Shown here in pieces: positions 26,013-35,700 of a DNA stretch of 44,213 nucleotides. The number at the start of each line of letters is the position of its first letter. The first letter of the stretch is position 1. Origin of the DNA: Ignavibacteria bacterium (GTDB lineage: Bacteria > Bacteroidota > Ignavibacteria > Kapaibacteriales > UBA2268); assembly GCA_026417135.1 (NCBI GenBank), contig JAOADV010000017.1:1-44213 (forward strand), given 5' to 3'. The position numbers and the translations under genes are program-made. The notes beneath the pieces are model-generated. The model saw only the letters and a program-made list of their open reading frames with translations. It did not search any database and had not been told where the DNA came from.

Positions 26013-26558
26013 ATGTGGACTTTAATACTTTTGTTTCTTGTTTCAGTTCAGATAAACTTATTTGGAATTGAGACTAGTTCAAAGGTAAGTAAAGTACGCA
26101 AAGAGACCTTCGCTATTTTTGCAGAGCTCGGCGGGCAAGGAATTTTTGTATCATTAAATGGAGATTATCTTTTCCATCCTAATTTTTCATTACGTGGTGG
26201 TCTTTCATTTTTAATCTTTGGTTATGGTATTCCCTTTTCGATTTATTACCTAACCAATGCTCGAACATCCCACCATTTCGAATTGGGTCTTGGATTGACT
26301 TACACAAACGTTGCATCATTTTCATTCTTTGGTTCTGGGTCGTCCCCCAAAGAGAGTTTGCTCCTTACAGGCTCGATTGGATACCGTTATCAACCACTCA
26401 AAGATGGCTTATTCATACGCCTTTGCTTTACTCCTCTTGCAATTTTCGAAAAAAACGAATACTACGACACTAATCGTAACCAAACGGTAACTAAAAATGT
26501 GATAAAACTTCGCCCTTTTGCTGGAATTTCATTGGGTTATTCATTTAGTATTAAATGA
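26013..26558 (+). CDS. Small outer-membrane beta-barrel protein
   Basis: 181 aa. A signal peptide (MWTLILLFLVSVQINLFG) is followed by amphipathic strands typical of an eight-stranded barrel: FAIFAELGGQGIFVSLNGDYLF, FSLRGGLSFLIFGYGIPFSIYYL, HHFELGLGLTYTNVASFSFF, LLTGSIGYRYQP, LFIRLCFTPLAIF, and LRPFAGISLGYSFSIK at the end. Such proteins sit in the outer membrane, and the function is unknown. The start follows AAGGT. It faces tsaE convergently across 185 bases without an obvious terminator. Other small secreted beta proteins could look similar. Confidence 0.75.
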   Translation: MWTLILLFLVSVQINLFGIETSSKVSKVRKETFAIFAELGGQGIFVSLNGDYLFHPNFSLRGGLSFLIFGYGIPFSIYYLTNARTSHHFELGLGLTYTNVASFSFFGSGSSPKESLLLTGSIGYRYQPLKDGLFIRLCFTPLAIFEKNEYYDTNRNQTVTKNVIKLRPFAGISLGYSFSIK

Positions 26559-26743
26559 TTTAATTCAAGAAAAGAGTTTAATAAATATTATGAATAGAAA
26601 AAAAATAAATCCATCTCAAAAGTTGCTCGAAAGATTTAATATTGTAGAATAAAGATATTGAACTTTAAATTTAATCAAACCGAAAAGTCCTTTGCGACTA
26701 AAAGTAGCAACTTATTTAGTTTCGTTTGCTAAAAGCTCCCTTG

Positions 26744-27187
26744 TTATTTTACCAGTTCTAATGTAATTATGCGGTGGTCCGGATTTTCTTCGACATTTTC
26801 AAAAGTAATTTTATAGTAAGGTGGAGTAATTAAATCGAAAGCTTTTTCTGCCCATTCGATGAAAAAAATAGAATTTGGGCTTGCTATAATTTCCGAAAAC
26901 CCAAGGTCAATTATCTCGTTTATGTTCTTGATTCGGTACAAGTCGATATGATAAATGTTGAAACTTTTGCTTTCGAATAGCCCATTGTAAAGATTAATAA
27001 TAGTAAAGGAAGGGCTTGTAACAATCTCGTTAATTTTAAAATAATTGCCAACTCCTCGAATGAAAAGTGTTTTGCCAGTGCCAAGTTCGCCCACCAATGC
27101 AACCAAATCGCCAATCTTTAGTCGCTTCGAAAATTCGAACGCGATTTGTTTTGTTTCTTCTTCACTTTTGGAATTGTATCTTTCCAT
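26744..27187 (-). CDS. tsaE: tRNA threonylcarbamoyladenosine biosynthesis ATPase TsaE
   Basis: 147 aa. P-loop GELGTGKT at 33-40, the switch-like SPSFTIINLY, the HIDLYRI strand and the FIEWAEK motif are the TsaE signature set. TsaE binds TsaB-TsaD and hydrolyses ATP in making t6A37 on ANN-decoding tRNAs in the cytoplasm. Length and motifs are normal. It starts 6 bases after the DUF4139 gene stop, so it is probably the second gene of a two-gene operon. No strong Shine-Dalgarno. Confidence 0.95.
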   Translation of the reverse strand: MERYNSKSEEETKQIAFEFSKRLKIGDLVALVGELGTGKTLFIRGVGNYFKINEIVTSPSFTIINLYNGLFESKSFNIYHIDLYRIKNINEIIDLGFSEIIASPNSIFFIEWAEKAFDLITPPYYKITFENVEENPDHRIITLELVK

Positions 27188-27193
27188 TTGGGT

Positions 27194-28585
27194 TTAATTA
27201 ATAGTTTGTATTTCAACTTTAAAGTTCAGTTCATTTTTCGAATTGGTTTTTATAGGTACTTCGAAAATCATTTTTCCATCTTCTTTCGATTTTAGTTTAA
27301 AATTCGATTCGAGCAACTTTGTATCCCCTTGGAAATGATACTCAATTTCGCAAACAACATCTTTATCCTTCGAATTGATTAGTTCAACCTTGAAACTTTT
27401 TTGTGTAACATTTCTCGAGAGTTTTGTTTCATCTCGCAATTGTGCGATTATATTGATATCGAAACTTTTTGCAACTGGAAGCTTGGCAACATTATTTTTC
27501 GCAAGCTCAGTTAAGTTTGCTTGCCCAACAAACTCATTTGTAGTCTTTCCAATCTTGTAGAAATCGATTAGGCCAGAAGGCAAAGCCAAGCCCAAGTTGT
27601 TTTCCTTTGTATTTTTAAAAGAAAAATAGGTTGTTGGAGTTCCTTTGACTGGAAAATTAGAATAGTCGCTAAAAGAAAAATTATAAATTTTTTCGACTGG
27701 GATATCTTTCCTTTCGAACAAAGGGAAATACTTCGTTTCGTTCTTTTTTAATGTAACAGAGTATGGGAATTCAAATTGATAGAATTCAAAAACGTCCTCG
27801 CCTTCGATAGGAGTTGCAATTCTTGGCGAGGCTTCTTGGGCCATAAGAGCATCGTATTGAATATTTAAAAACTTCGAATTATACTGATAATTTCTTGCAA
27901 AAAAGAAAGGTTGACCAGCGATTAATTTCAAGGATACATTTTCGAAATCTAAATTAGTCTGGTTTGAAATTTCGGCAAAGAGTACTAAATCCATTTTGTT
28001 TTCAGCTGAATTCAAAACCGCAGTGTATTTTCCAGTCCATTTGATAGCAAAAGTTTGATATGTTAAATTAGCCTGAAATTTCCCCAATTTCTTCGGCTTA
28101 ACTTTGTAAGTTACTTTTGGGACGAGATTTTCTATTCTGAAGTCGGTTGCTAAAATTGAATAATTTTCTAGTTCACTGATAAACAAAGATTTTCCATCCT
28201 CGGAGGAAATAATAACCCCATCGTCCGATATAAAAGCAAGTTTCCCTTTGAAATTAAAGCCATTAGGTCCAAATACATTAACATCTTTACCAATAGCAGA
28301 AATTAGATGGCTATTAAAATCTTTTAAATTCCAAAGGAGACTACTTTCGAGAAGCTCCCCATCGAAAGAAAGAAGCAAGGACGAAGAAACAAATTGGTTC
28401 GGCAACGAAGTTATTTCAAACGTTGCAGGCGAAGTTGTTAGATTGAATTCGAGCGATTGGTTCACTACTGCGAAATTGTTCTTGTAAATTGTCAGAGAAG
28501 TTTGCAAAGTGTTTGGGGTATTGGAATAAACAGAAAAGTTAACGAAGAAAATAAAGAAAGCCAGGACAATTGTTATTAGTTTCAC
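27194..28585 (-). CDS. Exported DUF4139 domain protein
   Basis: 463 aa. GTG start with GAGG upstream. Residues 1-20 form a signal peptide (MKLITIVLAFFIFFVNFSVYS). The body is a beta-rich DUF4139-type protein: LTIYKNNFAVVNQSLEF near the start, YQTFAIKWTGKYTAVLN, VLFAEISNQTNLDFENVSLKLIAGQPFFFARN, and a C-terminal Ig-like section with KNEL and FKVEI strands. The family is predicted extracytoplasmic and functionally uncharacterised. It is divergently placed 50 bases from the HAD phosphatase gene, so the two share a short promoter region. Confidence 0.8.
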   Translation of the reverse strand: MKLITIVLAFFIFFVNFSVYSNTPNTLQTSLTIYKNNFAVVNQSLEFNLTTSPATFEITSLPNQFVSSSLLLSFDGELLESSLLWNLKDFNSHLISAIGKDVNVFGPNGFNFKGKLAFISDDGVIISSEDGKSLFISELENYSILATDFRIENLVPKVTYKVKPKKLGKFQANLTYQTFAIKWTGKYTAVLNSAENKMDLVLFAEISNQTNLDFENVSLKLIAGQPFFFARNYQYNSKFLNIQYDALMAQEASPRIATPIEGEDVFEFYQFEFPYSVTLKKNETKYFPLFERKDIPVEKIYNFSFSDYSNFPVKGTPTTYFSFKNTKENNLGLALPSGLIDFYKIGKTTNEFVGQANLTELAKNNVAKLPVAKSFDINIIAQLRDETKLSRNVTQKSFKVELINSKDKDVVCEIEYHFQGDTKLLESNFKLKSKEDGKMIFEVPIKTNSKNELNFKVEIQTIN

Positions 28586-28635
28586 TTTAAACCTCGAAAT
28601 TGTTTATTAATTTTGTCTACTAAAATAATTAAATT

Positions 28636-29160
28636 ATGGAAATTCAACTAAAGGAAAAATTAAAAAAAATTAAACTCTTGGCAATGGACGTCGATGGAAC
28701 ACTTAGCGATGGGAAAGTCTATTATTCCAAAAATGGGGAAGAACTTAAAGCATTTTCGATAAGAGATGGAATGGGAATAGAATTGCTTCATACTTTTGGG
28801 ATAATGACTGCTATTATTACGCACGAGACTTCGCAAATCGTTACCTCGCGAGCGATGAGACTAAAAATCGAACACGTCATATTAGGCTCGAAAAATAAGT
28901 TGAAAGATTTATTTTCTTTATGCGAACAATTGAATTTATCGATAGAAGAAGTTGCTTTCATAGGTGACGACATAAACGACATTCCGGCACTCAAAGCGGT
29001 AGGGTTCTCGGCTTGTCCACGAAACTCTATAAAATATGTAAAAGACTTTGTCGATTATATTTGTGAACAGGATGGTGGAAACGGTGCAGTCCGAGAGCTT
29101 GCTGAATTAATTCTCGATGCACAAGAGAGGGATATTTTTAGTATTTTTAAAAATAATTAA
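28636..29160 (+). CDS. HAD-IIIA phosphatase, KdsC-like
   Basis: 174 aa. DVDGT (D18, D20) is the catalytic block, K88 (SKNK) and GDDINDIP (D111, D112, D115) complete the HAD site, and GGNGAVREL is the KdsC C-terminal motif. KdsC removes phosphate from KDO-8-phosphate in lipopolysaccharide core synthesis, in the cytoplasm. The family's usual T-G-R after strand 2 is T62-H63-E64 here, a pattern more like the sialic or legionaminic 9-phosphate phosphatase variants. KDO remains likely because the length and other motifs fit, but substrate is open. It begins a plus-strand operon. Confidence 0.8.
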   Translation: MEIQLKEKLKKIKLLAMDVDGTLSDGKVYYSKNGEELKAFSIRDGMGIELLHTFGIMTAIITHETSQIVTSRAMRLKIEHVILGSKNKLKDLFSLCEQLNLSIEEVAFIGDDINDIPALKAVGFSACPRNSIKYVKDFVDYICEQDGGNGAVRELAELILDAQERDIFSIFKNN

Positions 29161-29174
29161 TTGGGAGGCAAAAA

Positions 29175-29594
29175 ATGGCGAGCAATGGAAATGAGTATTT
29201 TAAAGGTTTCATATTAGGCTCAATTTTTGGCGGAGCTGTTGGAGCATTTCTGGCATTACTTTTTGCTCCAAAAAGTGGGCGAGAATTTCGCAAGGAGTTA
29301 GCAGACAAAACGAATGAACTTTATCGAAAAGCTTCGAATTATCTGACAGATGTCGAACAAAAAATCGATGAACAAGTTTGGGAAACAGTAAACGAGGGCA
29401 AAATTCGTGCACAATCGATAATTGAAACTGCTAAACAGCAAGCCCAAAAAATTTTGGAAGATGCTGAACGTATAATACAAGAAGCGAAAGAAAAAGCATT
29501 CGAAATTAAAGAGACCGTCGAAGATAAAATCGACCAAATCAAGGAAGCAACAAAGGCGGGTGTCGAAGCTTTCAAAAGCGAAATGAAAGAATAA
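29175..29594 (+). CDS. YtxH-domain membrane protein
   Basis: 139 aa. GFILGSIFGGAVGAFLALLFAPKSGREFRKELADK is the YtxH domain (one glycine-rich membrane helix plus APKSG). The rest is a long alpha-helical coiled region (KASNYLTDVEQKID...AQKILEDAERIIQEAKEKAFEIKETVEDKIDQIKEA). GGGAGG precedes the ATG. Such proteins are linked to envelope stress, with no fixed role. It lies 14 bases after the HAD gene and 24 bases before the DUF948-like gene. The helix is charged and repetitive. Confidence 0.85.
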   Translation: MASNGNEYFKGFILGSIFGGAVGAFLALLFAPKSGREFRKELADKTNELYRKASNYLTDVEQKIDEQVWETVNEGKIRAQSIIETAKQQAQKILEDAERIIQEAKEKAFEIKETVEDKIDQIKEATKAGVEAFKSEMKE

Positions 29595-29618
29595 ATTTGA
29601 ATAAAAAAGGTCGTCGCG

Positions 29619-30056
29619 ATGGAATTCGACTTAATATTGAAGATTAGTTCTGTTTTTGTTCTTGTTGCTCTTGCTGTGCTTATAATTTTTTTAATTTTCT
29701 ATTTGTCGTCTTTGAACAAGCTTGTAAACTCCGCAGTTGAAGAAATACTTATTTTTTCGAAGTCGATTGAAAGCACTTTAAAAAAGATTACTCTCGATAT
29801 CGAAGAATTAAAAGGCAAAGCCGAAACGACTCTTGGTTCGTTCAACGACACTTCTGTTCAAATAAAGAAGTCATTTCAAAATATCGATGAAAAGCTGAAC
29901 GAAATTAATGGCATTTTCAAGCCATTTTCTGAACTTTCACGTTATGTTTACGATAGAGTGGCTATCCCACTACAAACTTCTGCCCGCCTAATTAGCGGTG
30001 CTTCGAAGGCAATTAATATTTTTTTCGATATTTTGTCGAAAGGTAAAGGAAGGTAG
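29619..30056 (+). CDS. DUF948-like single-helix membrane protein
   Basis: 145 aa. A membrane helix at ~8-32 (SSVFVLVALAVLIIFLIFYL) is followed by helical segments of alternating charged and hydrophobic residues (LNKLVNSAVEEILIFSKSIESTLKKITLDIEELKGKAETTLG), a pattern of DUF948 proteins, and often adjacent to YtxH in other genomes. The C-terminal FFDILSKGKGR is conserved-looking. The role is unknown. The tight spacing to YtxH and the CoA-binding gene indicates cotranscription. Confidence in family name is moderate; the gene itself is secure. Confidence 0.7.
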   Translation: MEFDLILKISSVFVLVALAVLIIFLIFYLSSLNKLVNSAVEEILIFSKSIESTLKKITLDIEELKGKAETTLGSFNDTSVQIKKSFQNIDEKLNEINGIFKPFSELSRYVYDRVAIPLQTSARLISGASKAINIFFDILSKGKGR

Positions 30057-30057
30057 T

Positions 30058-30474
30058 ATGGAACTTGAAAAAGGCAAGGAACTTTTAAAAAAGTTTAACA
30101 CTATTGCAGTTTATGGTTTCTCGAAAAATCCCGAGAAAGTTGCACATTGGATTCCAGTTTATTTAAAAAATCGCAATTATAAAATAATCGGTATTAACCC
30201 ACAAAATTTCGTGGTTCCGGGCATTCCAGTTTATCAAAAGCTTTCCGATATTCCAGATGAAATCCATATTCTTAATGTTTTCCGTCCATCGGAAGTTTGT
30301 GTCGATATCCTTAACGAAGCCGTTGAAAGAAAAAAAGAACGAGGCGACATCTTCGCTGTTTGGCTACAAGAGGGTATTACGAACGAAGAAGCAAGGAAAA
30401 TTGCCGAAGGAAACCAAATCGCTTTTTTACAAGACACGTGTATTTACAAGGTTTATCAAGAATTAAATAGATAA
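30058..30474 (+). CDS. CoA-binding domain protein (CoA_binding_2)
   Basis: 138 aa from ATG 30058, one base after the previous gene's stop and preceded by AAGGAAGG. The Rossmann fold has TIAVYGFSKNPEKVAHWIPVYLKNRNYKIIGINPQ and FRPSEVCVDILNEAVERK. VWLQEGITNEEARKIAEGNQIAFLQDTCI is the characteristic C-terminal block. These small proteins bind coenzyme A and are probably involved in regulation or in thiolation of CoA-related proteins; the exact role is unclear. The protein is of normal length for the family (~135-140 aa). Confidence 0.9.
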   Translation: MELEKGKELLKKFNTIAVYGFSKNPEKVAHWIPVYLKNRNYKIIGINPQNFVVPGIPVYQKLSDIPDEIHILNVFRPSEVCVDILNEAVERKKERGDIFAVWLQEGITNEEARKIAEGNQIAFLQDTCIYKVYQELNR

Positions 30475-30479
30475 GGAAA

Positions 30480-30749
30480 ATGAAAATTATCAAGATTGAA
30501 AAACTTTCGAGCGATGAACTTGAAAAGCTTGGTGTAAGTAATTGGCCAATTTGGACAAAAGAAGTTTCGGAATTCGACTGGTTTTACGACGAGACAGAGC
30601 AGTGTTATTTTCTCGATGGCAAAGTTATCGTTCGAACCGAAGAAGGTGAAGTCGAAATCAACAAAGGCGACTTTGTTACTTTCCCCGTAGGTTTAAGTTG
30701 CACTTGGAAAGTCATCGAGCCAGTTCGAAAGCATTATCGTTTCAAATAA
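30480..30749 (+). CDS. Cupin domain protein (cupin_3 type)
   Basis: 89 aa. WPIWTKEVSEFDWFYDETEQCYFLDGKVIVRTEEGEVEINKGDFVTFPVGLSCTWKVIEPVRKHYRFK is the single-domain cupin of the ureidoglycine-aminohydrolase-like group. It has E-x-C-Y-F-L-D-G-K at motif 1 and the GDFVTFP strand at motif 2. Usual metal His residues are few, so a classical metal site is not obvious. GATAAGGAAA stands as the ribosome site 5 bases after the CoA-binding gene. The role is unknown. The stop is followed by the TTG-start barrel gene. Confidence 0.85.
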   Translation: MKIIKIEKLSSDELEKLGVSNWPIWTKEVSEFDWFYDETEQCYFLDGKVIVRTEEGEVEINKGDFVTFPVGLSCTWKVIEPVRKHYRFK

Positions 30750-30773
30750 TTTGAAAAAAATTTTACCTCGAAC

Positions 30774-32696
30774 TTGCAAAAACCAATATTGACTTTTTTT
30801 TTCGCATTCATACTTTTTTGCTACTCTTTACCACTTTTTTCCCAAGACGTTCTCGGTCGGGAAGGCGAAGGAAAATCGAAAAACGATAAGGACTCTATTC
30901 CTCTCTTTATTCCAAATCGAAACTTGGGGAAAAAAGATTTATTTCGAAGTGTAAAATTTTTAAATAAACAAGAGTTTGTTGTTGGCGACAATCTGTCGTA
31001 TTCCGAAATATTAAATTCCAATACCAACATTTCGTTTTTAAGTTTGGGCGCTCTTGGGAATAGTTCAATTGTAAACAATTATGGTATATTAAGCTATCCA
31101 AATACTTATCAATCTGGCACATACCATATTGTTCCTACATTGGACATTTCGAATTTTGAGCTTTATCCTTTTCTTGGATACGAAGGAATAGAAGTATTCG
31201 ATGGACTTAAAGCTTACTTGATGGGTTACAAATCGAATGGAACACTTTTCAATTTTGTCCCAAGACTTTTCAATACTAAACATCCTTTTGTTCAAATTTG
31301 GATTGGACAAGGGGGGTACGATTATCTTGGCTCGGGGGCTGTTTTTGCTCAAAATTTTTTTCCAAACACAAATTTCTATCTTATCTATAATAGATATTGG
31401 AGTGCAGGTAGGTTCGATAATTCAAATTCCGACAAATGGAACATATCCGCTGGATTCCGTCTCTTCCCATCGAACTGGTTAAATATTTGGTTAGAAAATA
31501 GATATTCCATCTTAAATAATGGTTTGTTTGGCGGTATAAACGAAAGTTTGTCGGAATTTCCATACGAGAATAACCTTGCAATAGCAATGTTCGAAAAATT
31601 GGAACGGACTATTTGGCAAAATGATTTTTCTATTAACTTCATTGGGCTATTCGATACGGACTCTTCTGTTGTTCTCCAAGGTGGTTTGATTTGGTCCTAT
31701 TCGAAAACTGATTTCGAAGTAGATGATTATCTAAGCAATTATTATGAAATCGACACTAAACACAAAACTTCCGGAAACTTTTTTTCCGCCAATTCTCGAT
31801 TGAACTTCGACATTGGAAAAGTTAAATCCATTTTGGGAATAGAATTCTTTTATAAAAATCGAGAAAGATGGATTTGGGAAATAGAAAGCAAGAGCTTTGT
31901 TCCAAGCACTTATGCTCTCTTTCAATTTGATATTTTCAAGAACTTTGCATCAGAAATAGGAGTTAGGTTCGACTACGAGAAAGATAATCCAAACAGCACC
32001 TTAGGTTTATCTTTAAAATATAATGATACAAGTTTGTTATCGAGTTCATTCGATTTAGTATTTCAGCCGAAACGTAACTCGCTTTCAACGCCTTTGGGGA
32101 AAAATATTTTGCTCAAACTTAACTTATCTTCCGAAAGGAAAGATTTCAATTTTGCTTGTGATTTATACACACGATATGCTTGGGAATTCAGTTATTTCTC
32201 TTCTTTAACTGATAGTTTGGGAAAGATATTGGGTACTCGTTTCAGTTCAATTGGGGAAATTTTTAATTCTGGAGCTAATATTTATTTACTTGCACCAATT
32301 GGTTTTAATTTAAATCTTAACACTAAAATAAATTTAAATTATACATTTGGCAATAATGAGCGAAAGGAATGGCTCCCAAACTTAGCTTTGACAATTAAAT
32401 TGTTTTATCGTTTAGTTCGCGGTTCGAGTAGACTCGATTTTGGACCGGAGCTCGAAATTTTATCTCCTTTCAAAGGTGCTTATTTTATGCCGATTTCACC
32501 TCGTTGGGTTGAATATCCTAAACGAATTGGTTGGCAATTTAATGGTGTCAACATTTTTGCCAATGCAAAATTAGGTAATGCATTTCTGAATGTTTCGCTT
32601 AGAAACTTATTTTCAGCAAACTACTATTACTTGCCTTTCTATCCAGAATACGACAGAAATATTAGGATATCTGTATATTGGTCATTCAACGATTAA
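30774..32696 (+). CDS. Outer-membrane barrel protein, plug-like N-terminus, TTG start
   Basis: 640 aa. The signal peptide (MQKPILTFFFAFILFCYSLPLFSQ) follows a TTG; no ATG lies between the in-frame cupin stop (30747) and it, so a TTG start (30774, or 30789) is required. Residues ~70-180 resemble a small TonB-type plug (FLSLGALGNSSIVNNYG...YHIVPTLDISNFELYPFLGYEGIEVFDGLKAYL). Amphipathic strands follow to the end (...RNIRISVYWSFND). A putative porin or receptor of the outer membrane; substrate unknown. It may be cotranscribed with the cupin. It meets the PorU-like gene tail to tail across 17 bases. Confidence 0.75.
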   Translation: MQKPILTFFFAFILFCYSLPLFSQDVLGREGEGKSKNDKDSIPLFIPNRNLGKKDLFRSVKFLNKQEFVVGDNLSYSEILNSNTNISFLSLGALGNSSIVNNYGILSYPNTYQSGTYHIVPTLDISNFELYPFLGYEGIEVFDGLKAYLMGYKSNGTLFNFVPRLFNTKHPFVQIWIGQGGYDYLGSGAVFAQNFFPNTNFYLIYNRYWSAGRFDNSNSDKWNISAGFRLFPSNWLNIWLENRYSILNNGLFGGINESLSEFPYENNLAIAMFEKLERTIWQNDFSINFIGLFDTDSSVVLQGGLIWSYSKTDFEVDDYLSNYYEIDTKHKTSGNFFSANSRLNFDIGKVKSILGIEFFYKNRERWIWEIESKSFVPSTYALFQFDIFKNFASEIGVRFDYEKDNPNSTLGLSLKYNDTSLLSSSFDLVFQPKRNSLSTPLGKNILLKLNLSSERKDFNFACDLYTRYAWEFSYFSSLTDSLGKILGTRFSSIGEIFNSGANIYLLAPIGFNLNLNTKINLNYTFGNNERKEWLPNLALTIKLFYRLVRGSSRLDFGPELEILSPFKGAYFMPISPRWVEYPKRIGWQFNGVNIFANAKLGNAFLNVSLRNLFSANYYYLPFYPEYDRNIRISVYWSFND

Positions 32697-32713
32697 TTCT
32701 AATCAAAATGAGT

Positions 32714-35700
32714 TTAATCGAGTTTAAGAATTTTCCCAAAAACGGGGTCAACATAAATTTCGGAAACGATACTTATTCGATAAAAATAGATACCACGCGA
32801 AATAGAGTTACCAAAGTCATCGAAACCATCCCAAAATATTTCGTCCTTGTTTAACTTAATATCTCTTGTTATTGTTCTTATCTTTTTACCAGAGATGTCG
32901 AAAATATCTACTATTGCAACTGCTTTAGAAATAGGAGAAATATAACGAACTTTAAAGGAAAGATTATTGCTCATTGGATTTGGGTATGGCAAATGCTCGA
33001 CTATCTTTGCTTTTCTTGAAACATAAACTGGAATATCGAGTGTGTCCTTATTTCCAGTAAAATCCGAAGTGTAAATTGTAAAGTGATTCAATCCATATTC
33101 AAGTTCTTCGGATTCAAATGAGTAGCTACACTTTAAAGGTATAAACTTGCCATAACTAATAAAATTACCATTTTTCGCTAAATCAAAAAGTTTAGTATTG
33201 ATAAGCAAAGTTGTCGAAAAAGTGTCGAAAGGCAATTTGCTATTGTCGTATATTTCAATCAAAACTCGTGGCTTACGTGAAACATACTCTCCACCTTGTG
33301 TTTCTTCTCCATCAAGATAAAGTTTTATATTTGGCTTGATAGTATCTTCGTAGAGGTTTATTTGCAAATTCTGTGTGTTATTAAAGTTAAATAAATCCAG
33401 AAATTTCTGTGTTGCAGTAAATCGGACTTCGTTCTCATCAGAAAAATTGTCTGTTAAAAGAATACCTTCGAAAATCTTTCTAGAATTTGTTGAAATAGAG
33501 TATATTTTTTGGTTCTCTAAGGTATCGATTGCAGAACGTGTTTTTAATGTTATCGACAGAGATGATACTTCGATATCTGTTCGCAAAGATAAATTGTCTA
33601 TTAGCAACTTGAAATTAATATATTCACCTCGTAATGTATCAATTCTCGATACCTTAGGGGATTCCTTAGTGAGTGCAATTTCGGGGGAAGGTTGAAAAGT
33701 AAGGTTCAAACGACGAAACTTCAAATCGCTGTTCTCGTAAGGATTTTGAAAATCGATTTGAAAGATTAGGAAAGGGTATTTCCAAGCGTCCAGATTTGAA
33801 AGTGATAAGTATGGTTTGTTTTCGTTAGTTGCCAGCAGTTTCCCGGGTTTAACTAATGCTGATGAAGACCCAAAAACTTTTATCTGGTAAGAAACGGTGT
33901 CATTTGGTAAATTTAATGAAATGGACAACGAATCCCAACTTTTTGCTGGACCAAACAAAGTCGTTTGTATCGAAGCAAACTTAGGATATTGAACAATTTC
34001 GGCCACCGATTTTACAGTGTCGCCGTCGAGGTTCCAGCCTTCGTCGAGTGTGATTTTCCTTCCGAAGAAATTTCTTGCCACTAAAAAGTAGGAGTTTTTA
34101 TAGTTGTACAAGTCTCCCCAAAGTGAATCGGCAAATTTACTTCCCCATTCTTTTAATACGTGTTTTAGGGTGTCGAGTGAGCCACGACTTTCGGGATTGA
34201 AAAATTTATGAAAAATAGGAAGTCTAAGAGCTGCATCGTGGGCAACCAGAAACAGATAATCACCCGACGGAACTGAATCTCTTAGAAAATCGACTAATTT
34301 GATACTTGTTGAGTCGTTTAGCGGTGGGTCGGCACCCCAAGTTTCGAACAACTTGTGTTGAACTAAAGAAAAATCCTTGTGCGAGATAACCACAACATAA
34401 AAACCTACCAAGTCGCGGTCGGGTTGCATTTCTTCGTAAACTTTTTCGTTGACGGTAATTTCTCTTCCTTTATGGGAGCGGCTATTACCAGCACTTGAAA
34501 GAATTTTGTATGGAATACGAATCGGTTCTAACACTAATTCATTTAATTCCAAATCTGCTCTAAAATTTTTAAGCGAAAACAAGTTCATTTCATTAGCCGT
34601 TTCGATAGAAATATGAACTTTGTTCATAAGCGATTCGTCCGAAGCAAAGAATGGAAGCCAAACGGGTTGATTCTGTATTCTATTATCCTTACTTTCTTTG
34701 AGTGCGTAAAGCCAAAAATGGGATTTGGGGAGCGAAGTTCGAGGTCGCCAATCAATTCTTAATGAACTCACATCCAGTTCTTCTGGTTTCGAAGATACGA
34801 TTAAATTGGACAGGGTATCGGGTCTGTCGTAAATTTTGAATCTGTAATTCTGCGAACTTTCTGAAAGGAGAGGGTCGATAAATCTAAATACTGGATTTTT
34901 CCTATTTACGTTCCAAAATTGGAGTGGGTCGATAGAGAAAAGGGAATTAGCAAAAACTTCTATTTCTCTTTCAAAAAGATTATTCGAATAAGTGAATTCT
35001 TCTATTGAATTTTCAGGATTGATTAATAATTTGAATTTGTGTAAGCCCAAACGTTTTCGAATAGGGACGAGAAATTTAAAAGATTGGTTGTTACAAATAT
35101 CAGTAAATGCAAGGGTTAAGGTATCTGAATGATTTTCATATGTGTGAATTAATTTCAAGTTATACGAAACTTGTTCGAATTTAGAAAATCCGGCATTGCC
35201 AATGTGCCCAGTAATCACAAAAAGCGAGTCGAATTCGGTGAAATTATTTGTTCCTTTTTCATTCGCAATGCTTACATTGTCGATAAAGTATAAGTCGGGT
35301 AGTCGTCGCAAACGCATACGAAGCAGTGGGTCCCCGATATAATTGTAATGGTAGACAGTGAGCAGGTCGAAGTAATCTCGATTCGTTGGGTGGCGAGCTT
35401 TCGCAATATTAACGAAATCAATAAAGTAATCCGTTTTTATCTTCGGGTCGGAGATAGCTGTTAGCATATTATAACATAAGTTCAAGGAACTACTTCGAAT
35501 GCTAACTCCTCCAGAACCAAGGGTACCGACAAAGCCCTTTTCGGGGAAAAGGGCATATTCTTCGTTACGAGAAATAAGGTCGGGTTCAGCGAAAGTGGCT
35601 GTATTACAAGAGAAAGAAGCAAAAAAGCCATAGCGGCCCTTGTTGTTCAATGTTTGTACTTTCCACCCATCAATGTCGAAGACACGTGCTGAACCGTGCC

